In this document: piece after piece, positions 58,556 through 64,000 of the stretch | Layout of the letters: every line of letters starts with the position of its first letter | How positions within the stretch are numbered: the stretch's first letter is position 1 | Source: Ruminococcus sp. | GTDB taxonomy: Bacteria; Bacillota; Clostridia; Oscillospirales; Acutalibacteraceae | DNA length: 64,000 nt | Reading direction: 5' to 3' | Assembly: GCA_017403985.1 (NCBI GenBank) | Contig: JAFRDE010000041.1 | Location: forward strand, 1 to 64,000 | The notes under the pieces: model-generated | The model's input: only the letters and a program-made list of their open reading frames with translations | Databases searched by the model: none | Told to the model about the DNA's origin: nothing | Program-made: the position numbers and the translations under genes

Positions 58556-61186
58556 TTATTTAAGCATTTCTTCTACGATACCCTTGACGGCATAGAGCGC
58601 CTCGTCGGCTTTGTTAACGTCTTTACCGCCTGCCATGGCGATATCGGGCTTGCCGCCGCCGTTGCCTCCGGCGATCTGTGCAACCGCGCGAACGATGTTG
58701 CCGGCTTTCAGACCCTTCTTGATCGCCGTCTTGGTGCAGAGACAGGAGAAAATCAGCTTGCCGTCCGTGACGGATGCGATTACCGCGACGCCGTCGTCAA
58801 CGACCTCAGCGATATTCTCGCACATCTTACGCAGGGAATCGGCAGGCGTGCCGTTGAACATCGCGGTAATGATCTTTGTACCGTTCACTTCCTCGGCGTT
58901 ATCGAGGATAGCGCCGGTCTGATCTTTAGCGATCTCTGCCTTCAGCTTTTCGATCTCCCTTTCCGCTTCTTTCAGGCGGAGCATCATACGCGCGGAGCCC
59001 TGAACCAGCTCGAGCGGGTTATTGATATGCATAGCGCTTGCCGCCTTACCGATCATCATCACGGCTTCATTGATGAATTTCATGAAGTTGTGACCGGTAA
59101 CAGCCTCGATACGGCGTACGCCCGCCGCGACGGAACCCTCCTGTTTGATCTTGAACATGCCGACCTTTGCGGTGTTGTCCACATGCGTGCCGCCGCAGAA
59201 TTCCTTGGAAAAATCACCGGCTTCCACGACACGGACAACGTCGCCGTACTTTTCGCCGAACAGCGCCATCGCGCCCTTCTTCTTCGCTTCATCGATCGAC
59301 ATTTCGGTGCAGGTGACGGGGATGCCTTCGAGGATGATATCGTTCACGCGCTTCTCGACGAGGATCAGTTCTTCGGCTGTCATCGCGGAGAAATGGGTGA
59401 AGTCAAAGCGGACGATGTCCTCGTTGACGAGCTGACCTGCCTGCTGAACGTGGGTACCGAGCACCTCTCTGAGAGCCGCCTGCAGCAGGTGAGCCGCGGT
59501 GTGGTTGCGCATGATATCCTGACGGCGCTCGATATCGATCGAAGCTGTAACGGTATCGCCTACCGCCAGCGTGCCGGTCGAGACCTCACACATATGCATG
59601 AATACGCCGGATGCGTCCTTCTTGACGTCGTCGACGTCGATCTTGCAGTCGCCGGCGTTCAGCTCGCCGGTATCGGATATCTGACCGCCGCTCTCGGCAT
59701 AGAAAGGCGTGCGGTCGAGGACGATGACGACTTGATCGCCCTCCTGCGCGCGGTCGACGCGCTCGCCGTCCTTGACGACAGCGAGAACCTTGCTCTCGCT
59801 CTCATAATCGGTATAGCCGATAAACTGTGTCGCGGCGATATCGTTCAGATCGATCGCATCGCTGACCCACGCGTCCGCGCCCGCATTCTTGCGCGCCTTG
59901 CGGGAGCGCTGCTTTTGCAGCATCATCAGCTCATGGAAGCGGTCTACGTCGACCTTGATGCCTCTCTCGGAGAGGATCTCGCGGGTCAGATCGATCGGGA
60001 AGCCAAAGGTATCATTGAGCTTGAAGGCATCCTCACCTGTGAGGATATCGACGTCCTTGTTCTCGATGATCTCTCTGAGCATCGCGAGACCCGCGTCGAT
60101 GGTCTTGGCAAAGTTCTCTTCCTCGACCTGGATGAGCTTGATGATATAATCCTTCTTCTCGACTAATTCGGGATAAGCGGAAGCGTTCTCCTTGATCACA
60201 GTATCACAGATCTGATACAAGAAGGGTTCCGTTCTGCCCAAAAGTCTGCCGTGGCGTGCCGCTCTGCGGAGCAGTCGGCGCAGGACATAGCCTCTGCCCT
60301 CGTTGGAAGGCATAACGCCATCGGCGATCATAAAGGTGGTGGAACGGATATGGTCGGTGATGACGCGCAGGGAGATATCCTTCTTGTCATCCTCGCCGTA
60401 AGTCACGCCCACGACCTGAGAGATGTGCTTCATGATATTCTGAACGGTATCGACGAGGAACAGGTTATCGACGCCCTGCATCACGCAGGCAAGGCGCTCC
60501 AGACCCATACCGGTATCGATATTCTTCTTCGCAAGTTCGGTATAGTTGCCCTTGCCGTCGGATTCGAACTGAGAGAACACGAGGTTCCAGACCTCGACAA
60601 AACGGTCGCACTCGCAGCCGACATGGCAATCGGGCTTGCCGCAGCCCTTTTCGTCGCCGCGGTCAAAGTAGATCTCGGAACAGGGGCCGCAGGGACCGGA
60701 GCCGTGCTCCCAGAAGTTGTCCTCCTTGCCCATGCGAACCATATGAGAGGGATCTACGCCGACTTCCTTTGTCCAGATATCATAGGCTTCGTCATCGTCC
60801 TGATAGATGGAAACATAGAGCTTGTCGATCGGCATCTCGAGCTCCTTGGTGAAGAACTCCCAAGCCCATGCGGTCGCTTCCTTCTTAAAGTAATCGCCGA
60901 AGGAGAAATTGCCCAGCATCTCAAAATAAGTGCCGTGACGCGCGGTGATGCCGACGCGCTCGATATCAGGGGTACGGATGCACTTCTGGCAGGTCGTCAC
61001 GCGCTTGCGCGGCGGCGTTACCTCACCGGTGAAGTACTTCTTCATCGGCGCCATACCCGAATTGATCAGGAGCAGAGAGTTATCGTCCTTGGGGATAAGC
61101 GGAAAGCTCGGAAGACGCAGATGTCCCTTGCTCTCCATAAAGGATAAGAATCTTTCTCTGAGTTCATTCAAACCCATATACTGCAT
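58556..61186 (-). CDS. alaS: Alanyl-tRNA synthetase
   Basis: Charges tRNA-Ala and edits mischarged Ser/Gly. Class II catalytic part (MNELRERFL-like start, GMAPMKKYFTGEVTPPRKRVTTCQK), editing domain (RNHTAAHLLQAALREVLG and CGGTHVDNTAKVG, zinc ligands) and a C-terminal DHHA1 domain (GNGGGKPDIAMAGG). It has 876 residues, full length, behind GAGG. It is expressed from its own promoter through a T-box leader. The cognate tRNA-Ala(GGC) gene is at the other end of the window. Confidence 0.98.
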   Translation of the reverse strand: MQYMGLNELRERFLSFMESKGHLRLPSFPLIPKDDNSLLLINSGMAPMKKYFTGEVTPPRKRVTTCQKCIRTPDIERVGITARHGTYFEMLGNFSFGDYFKKEATAWAWEFFTKELEMPIDKLYVSIYQDDDEAYDIWTKEVGVDPSHMVRMGKEDNFWEHGSGPCGPCSEIYFDRGDEKGCGKPDCHVGCECDRFVEVWNLVFSQFESDGKGNYTELAKKNIDTGMGLERLACVMQGVDNLFLVDTVQNIMKHISQVVGVTYGEDDKKDISLRVITDHIRSTTFMIADGVMPSNEGRGYVLRRLLRRAARHGRLLGRTEPFLYQICDTVIKENASAYPELVEKKDYIIKLIQVEEENFAKTIDAGLAMLREIIENKDVDILTGEDAFKLNDTFGFPIDLTREILSERGIKVDVDRFHELMMLQKQRSRKARKNAGADAWVSDAIDLNDIAATQFIGYTDYESESKVLAVVKDGERVDRAQEGDQVVIVLDRTPFYAESGGQISDTGELNAGDCKIDVDDVKKDASGVFMHMCEVSTGTLAVGDTVTASIDIERRQDIMRNHTAAHLLQAALREVLGTHVQQAGQLVNEDIVRFDFTHFSAMTAEELILVEKRVNDIILEGIPVTCTEMSIDEAKKKGAMALFGEKYGDVVRVVEAGDFSKEFCGGTHVDNTAKVGMFKIKQEGSVAAGVRRIEAVTGHNFMKFINEAVMMIGKAASAMHINNPLELVQGSARMMLRLKEAEREIEKLKAEIAKDQTGAILDNAEEVNGTKIITAMFNGTPADSLRKMCENIAEVVDDGVAVIASVTDGKLIFSCLCTKTAIKKGLKAGNIVRAVAQIAGGNGGGKPDIAMAGGKDVNKADEALYAVKGIVEEMLK

Positions 61187-61213
61187 TTTTCATTACCTCA
61201 CTTCATTCTAAGT

Positions 61214-61254
61214 TGTCATTCCGAGGAGGGACGCAGTCCCGACGTGGGAATCCC
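61214..61254. repeat. Palindromic repeat, family 1, in the alaS leader
   Basis: GTCATTCCGAGGAGGGACGC...GACGTGGGAATCC, inverted relative to the copy at 61304-61341. It lies between the T-box terminator and the alaS start. Confidence 0.7.
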
Positions 61255-61303
61255 CCTGCGGTTAAATACCGTTTCGTGCAGCAGAAAAGTCGGAGCACCG
61301 CTT

Positions 61304-61341
61304 TGTGGGATTGCCACGGCTCTGGAGAGCCTCGCAATGAC
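61304..61341. repeat. Palindromic repeat, family 1, in the alaS leader
   Basis: TGTGGGATTGCCACGGCTCTGGAGAGCC... ending CGCAATGAC, 18 nt downstream of the T-box terminator on the transcript. Confidence 0.75.
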
Positions 61342-61359
61342 AAAAATCATCAAAAAATA

Positions 61360-61388
61360 AAGCCCGCCCCATAACATGGGACAGGCTT
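61360..61388 (-). terminator. T-box-controlled terminator of the alaS leader
   Basis: AAGCC(C)GCCCCAT-AAC-ATGGGACAGGCTT stem with TTATTTTTTG after it on the minus strand. It shares bases with the antiterminator region. Confidence 0.85.
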
Positions 61389-61393
61389 GACCT

Positions 61394-61575
61394 GCGGTAC
61401 CACCCAAATTGCCGTATCAATGATACGACCGCTCAGATCTCTTTAACGCAGAGTTACGCCGCGCTTTCACACGGAGGCTCAGGGGTGGCTGCGTATACTT
61501 CCCGTAAGGTCTTTCACCGACCGACCTCTCTCTGCACCGGGGGGCGTAAACGCTCGTCCCATCACAGCCGAAATA
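61394..61575 (-). ncRNA. T-box riboswitch (alanyl-tRNA)
   Basis: The minus strand carries the T-box GGGTGGTACCGC (61394-61405), pairing site for the tRNA acceptor end, just before the terminator. Upstream is a long stem-I region with AGAGAGAG/GGTCGGTCGGTGAAAGACC elements. Uncharged tRNA-Ala should stabilise the antiterminator and raise alaS expression. I could not place the specifier codon with certainty; GCA or GCC in ATACGCAGCC is a candidate. Confidence 0.9.
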
Positions 61576-61576
61576 T

Positions 61577-61605
61577 ATTATAGTACGCTTAAAGTGTAAA
61601 GTCAA
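61577..61605 (-). promoter_or_regulatory. Promoter of the alaS leader
   Basis: Minus strand TTGACT (61600-61605), 17 nt, TATAAT (61577-61582). The gap from alaS to the U32 gene (61187-61659) is filled by this promoter, the T-box and two repeats. Confidence 0.85.
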
Positions 61606-61614
61606 TATCGCGAT

Positions 61615-61638
61615 TGATGAAAAGAACGCTTTTCATCA
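61615..61638. terminator. Hairpin between the U32 gene and alaS promoter
   Basis: TGATGAAAAG-AACG-CTTTTCATCA, a 10-bp perfect stem. There is no T run after it, so termination is uncertain. Confidence 0.45.
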
Positions 61639-61659
61639 GCATTATTCTGTCAATAATCG

Positions 61660-62892
61660 TCAGCAGACGTCAGAATTGCGCTTTCTGATAACAGAACCTT
61701 GCGGGATCGGCTTATCGGTCGTCATATACAACCGCTGCATCGGATGCGGCGCCGACGGCACCTCTTCCCCATCCTCGTTCATCAGTTTCAGACATCTGAC
61801 CTCGTAGGAAAAGCCGTCGGGCGGCAGGATATCCAGCGTATCGCCGACAAGGAATTTATTGCGCTGAGTCACGACGGCGATATTCTGATCATTACTGCTT
61901 TGTTCACATACCGCTACGGCGTTATACCGACGAATGTAGCCGCCTCTGACAGTCTCCTGACCGGGTTCGCCGTAGAAAAAGCCGGTCGAATAGGCGCGGT
62001 GGCTGATCTTTTCGAGCTCCTCGCGGATCCACGGGCTCAGGCGGTAATCCTCGTCGTCAAGATGATCGAAATACTCGTCCATCGCGTGGCGGTAGGCGTT
62101 GGTCGTCACGGCGGTGTAGTAATAGGTCTTTGCCCTGCCCTCGATCTTCAGACTGTTGACGCCAGCTTTGACCAGCTCGGGGATATGCTCGATCATGCAC
62201 AGATCGCGCGAGTTGTAAAGATAGGTGCCCTTATCGTCCTCTTCAACAGGGAAATATTCGCCCTCGCGGGTCTCTTCCATCAAATGATATTTCCATCGGC
62301 ACGGCTGAGCGCAGTCGCCGCGGTTAGCGTCGCGTCCGGTCATAAAGGACGAGATCAGGCATCTGCCGGAAAAAGACACGCACATCGCGCCGTGGACAAA
62401 GCACTCGATCTCCAGATCATCCGGGATCTTCGCGCGCAGCTCGGCGATCTCCTCGAGGCGCATTTCACGCGCCAGTACCACGCGCTTCACGCCCATATTG
62501 TACCACGCAAGAGCTGACTCATAGTTGATGATGCCGCCCTGCGTGGAGATGTGGCGTTCTACGTCGGGCGCGTATTTCTTCGCCAGTTCAAACACGCCGA
62601 GATCGGCGATGATAAACGCGTCGACGCCGCAACTCTGCGCCTTGCTCAAGAAGTCGGGCATCAGCGGGATATCCGCGTTGCGCGGGAGCGTATTGCAGGT
62701 CAGATAGACCTTTCTGTGCAATTCATGCGCTTTTTGACACGCAAGCGATAATTCTTCTAAGGAAAAATTCTTGGAAGCGGTACGCATGCCGAAACTTTTC
62801 CCTGCGAGATACACGGCGTCCGCTCCGTAGCGCAACGCCGTGTCAAAACTCTCCGGATCGCCCGCAGGCGAAAGGATCTCCGGTTTATTCAT
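61660..62892 (-). CDS. U32 peptidase-family protein (TrhP/YrrO-like)
   Basis: 410 residues of the U32 family; bacterial members such as TrhP/YrrO take part in 5-hydroxyuridine formation at tRNA U34 rather than proteolysis (family knowledge). EILSPAGDPESFDTALRYGADAVYL, ECFVHGAMCVSFSGRCLIS, the Cys set RDANRGDCAQPCRW and the signature NSLKIEGRAKTYYYTA are present. The ATG at 62892 overlaps the mltG stop by 8 nt, with AAGG upstream; the longer open frame is antisense-free shadow of mltG. Confidence 0.92.
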   Translation of the reverse strand: MNKPEILSPAGDPESFDTALRYGADAVYLAGKSFGMRTASKNFSLEELSLACQKAHELHRKVYLTCNTLPRNADIPLMPDFLSKAQSCGVDAFIIADLGVFELAKKYAPDVERHISTQGGIINYESALAWYNMGVKRVVLAREMRLEEIAELRAKIPDDLEIECFVHGAMCVSFSGRCLISSFMTGRDANRGDCAQPCRWKYHLMEETREGEYFPVEEDDKGTYLYNSRDLCMIEHIPELVKAGVNSLKIEGRAKTYYYTAVTTNAYRHAMDEYFDHLDDEDYRLSPWIREELEKISHRAYSTGFFYGEPGQETVRGGYIRRYNAVAVCEQSSNDQNIAVVTQRNKFLVGDTLDILPPDGFSYEVRCLKLMNEDGEEVPSAPHPMQRLYMTTDKPIPQGSVIRKRNSDVC

Positions 62893-64000
62893 AGTAATAG
62901 CCTTCATCGCTGTAACCGTAGTAATCGTAGTAGTAATCGTATCCGTCGTAGATATCGCTGTTGGCGGTCGCGGTGGAACCGTTGGCGATCGCCTCCAGAT
63001 ACGCCTCATGCTCTTCGTTGGTTACGGAATAGTACGGAGTAGAGCCGTTCTCTACCTTGTCATGACAGAAGTAGAGATAATCGGTCTCATTCGGCTTGAT
63101 CGCCGCCTTGATCGCCTCGATACCGGGGTTGCAGACAGGACCGGCAGGCAGACCGTCAAAGGTGTATGTATTATAGGTCGACTTGAAGGTCGAGCGGATC
63201 GACTCGGGAATATCCGCTTCTTTACGGTAGGGATAATACATCGTACTGTCGCAGTCGAGCTTGGACACATCATACTCGGCGCCGTACTTGAGACGGTTAT
63301 GCAGGATGGACGAGATGACGTACATATCGTCACGGGAAGCTGCTTCAGCCTGAATGATGGAAGCAATGGTGAGGATCTCATCCAGCGAGTAACCCGTCTC
63401 TTCCGCTTCTTCAGCCAGCGTAGACTTTTTAGAGTTGCCGAAATACTTCTCTTTATGGAGCATGATCTTGTTGTCGAAGTTGTTCAGGAACTTACTGATG
63501 ACCGACTTCGGCGCTTCGCCGACATAGAACTCATAGGTATCGGGGAACAGATAACCCTCGAGCTTATAGTAACGGTCGGAAGCGTTGTTGATGTCCTTCA
63601 GGAAGGTGAAATCCTCGTCGAAATAGTTATCGTTGCACAGATCAAGGAACTCCTGGATATCGCTGACAACGCCCTGCTCATGCAGCAGATCTGCAATCTC
63701 GACCACGTTCATACCCTCGGTGATCTGCACCTTTACGATATCGGTGCGGTTCACGTTGCTCTGCAGGAAGTTGATGATCGCCTCGTAGTCCTTATCGGTC
63801 TCGATCTCGAAGTCACCCTGACGGAAGCCCTCTTCGGAAGAGGTAAAGGTCGCGTACATCTTAAAGAAACCGGGCTGCTTGATCGCGTTCGCACGGTAGA
63901 GCGTATTGGCTACTTCGTCCATCGTCGGATCGGCGGGAATGTGGATCATCACCTTCGTCGGGTTATCCTCACGTGAGATCGCCATCAGATCATTGATACC
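62885..64000 (-). CDS. mltG: Endolytic murein transglycosylase MltG (5' end missing)
   Basis: YceG/MltG membrane lytic transglycosylase that cuts nascent glycan strands. The frame is open to the window edge (GINDLMAIS before the first internal Met), so the N-terminal membrane anchor lies outside. Seen: IHIPADPTMDEVANTLY, a LysM-like stretch, EGYLFPDTYEFY, TIASIIQAEA (catalytic Glu) and the C-terminal GLPAGPVCNPGIEAIKAAI. The tail is unusually rich in Tyr/Asp (YDGYDYYYDYYGY), which looks lineage-specific. It is coupled to the U32 gene. Confidence 0.94.
   Translation of the reverse strand, partial: GINDLMAISREDNPTKVMIHIPADPTMDEVANTLYRANAIKQPGFFKMYATFTSSEEGFRQGDFEIETDKDYEAIINFLQSNVNRTDIVKVQITEGMNVVEIADLLHEQGVVSDIQEFLDLCNDNYFDEDFTFLKDINNASDRYYKLEGYLFPDTYEFYVGEAPKSVISKFLNNFDNKIMLHKEKYFGNSKKSTLAEEAEETGYSLDEILTIASIIQAEAASRDDMYVISSILHNRLKYGAEYDVSKLDCDSTMYYPYRKEADIPESIRSTFKSTYNTYTFDGLPAGPVCNPGIEAIKAAIKPNETDYLYFCHDKVENGSTPYYSVTNEEHEAYLEAIANGSTATANSDIYDGYDYYYDYYGYSDEGYYYE

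Noticed and set aside
59027-60166. 379-codon plus-strand frame opposite alaS
   Set aside because: Shadow of the alaS editing region; Leu/Asp-rich without motifs or start signals.
61417-61605. 62-codon frame within the alaS leader
   Set aside because: It lies entirely in the T-box RNA and its promoter; no ribosome site.
62840-63976. 378-codon plus-strand frame opposite mltG
   Set aside because: Antisense shadow of mltG; hydrophobic repeats mirror Asp/Glu/Lys codons of the real gene.

Overview
The window looks like a chromosome segment of an anaerobic, spore-lineage Clostridia bacterium of the Ruminococcaceae/Oscillospiraceae type, probably a gut or rumen starch degrader. The reasons are Firmicutes gene orders (yicC-remA-gmk-rpoZ-priA-def-fmt-rsmB-rlmN-prpC-prkC-rsgA; M50 protease-scpA-scpB-DUF2953-ytfJ-dacF-rluB), strong AGGAGG ribosome sites, a T-box ahead of alaS, ferredoxin-linked 2-oxoacid metabolism, lactate and acetate fermentation genes, and three secreted proteins with dockerin-like modules. 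One of these is a large alpha-amylase with five starch-binding modules, as in the 'amylosome' of Ruminococcus bromii. Species cannot be fixed from the sequence.

Layout. 1-334: tRNA-Ala(GGC) beside palindromes and an inverted copy of a tRNA 3' end. 335-13113 (minus): a 13-gene housekeeping operon covering ribonuclease-like YicC, GMP kinase, RNA polymerase omega, replication restart, N-formylmethionine start and processing, rRNA methylation, Ser/Thr phospho-signalling and ribosome maturation. 13265-13999 (plus): yebC, divergent from that operon across a perfect palindrome. 14082-20196 (minus): RNase M5, HolA, ComEC, a phosphoribosyltransferase, a HIT protein and lactate dehydrogenase. 20500-28730 (plus): amidohydrolase, sodium/solute symporter, phenylacetate-CoA ligase, indolepyruvate:ferredoxin oxidoreductase iorAB, a second phenylacetate-CoA ligase and a double-ACT protein; I read this as an aryl-acid uptake, activation and 2-oxoacid interconversion module. 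28785-33220 (minus): a DUF1643 protein and the amylase. 33424-34091: two small membrane proteins. 34155-40775: IclR regulator divergent from modABC-moaA-moaC-MOSC-molybdopterin-binding protein-mogA (molybdate uptake and cofactor synthesis). 41012-45614: a dockerin protein, ackA, tmcAL and a TIR-transmembrane protein. 45650-49025 (minus): a biotin-dependent carboxyltransferase set resembling transcarboxylase. 49166-55058 (minus): rluB, dacF, gerW-like ytfJ, DUF2953, scpB, scpA and M50 protease. 55260-55448 (plus): rpmB. 55622-64000 (minus): a six-repeat dockerin protein, alaS with its T-box, a U32 protease-like tRNA hydroxylation protein and mltG, which runs off the window.

The most distinctive feature of the DNA is its load of short palindromic intergenic repeats. 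I count nine copies of one family, seven copies or remnants of a second (two-hairpin) family and one copy of a third, plus a tandem duplication that copied a gene's tail. One copy of the two-hairpin family lies inside the RNase M5 gene, in frame, adding 21 codons between its two domains. Other copies supply the stop codons of ytfJ and rluB. Other leads are the aryl-acid module, the TIR-TM protein, the internal dockerin and five starch-binding modules of the amylase, and the face-to-face IclR/mod promoters, one of which matches the sigma-A consensus exactly.

Starts were chosen by Shine-Dalgarno spacing and family alignment where several start codons were possible. No database search was available, so family names rest on motifs and remembered family sequence.
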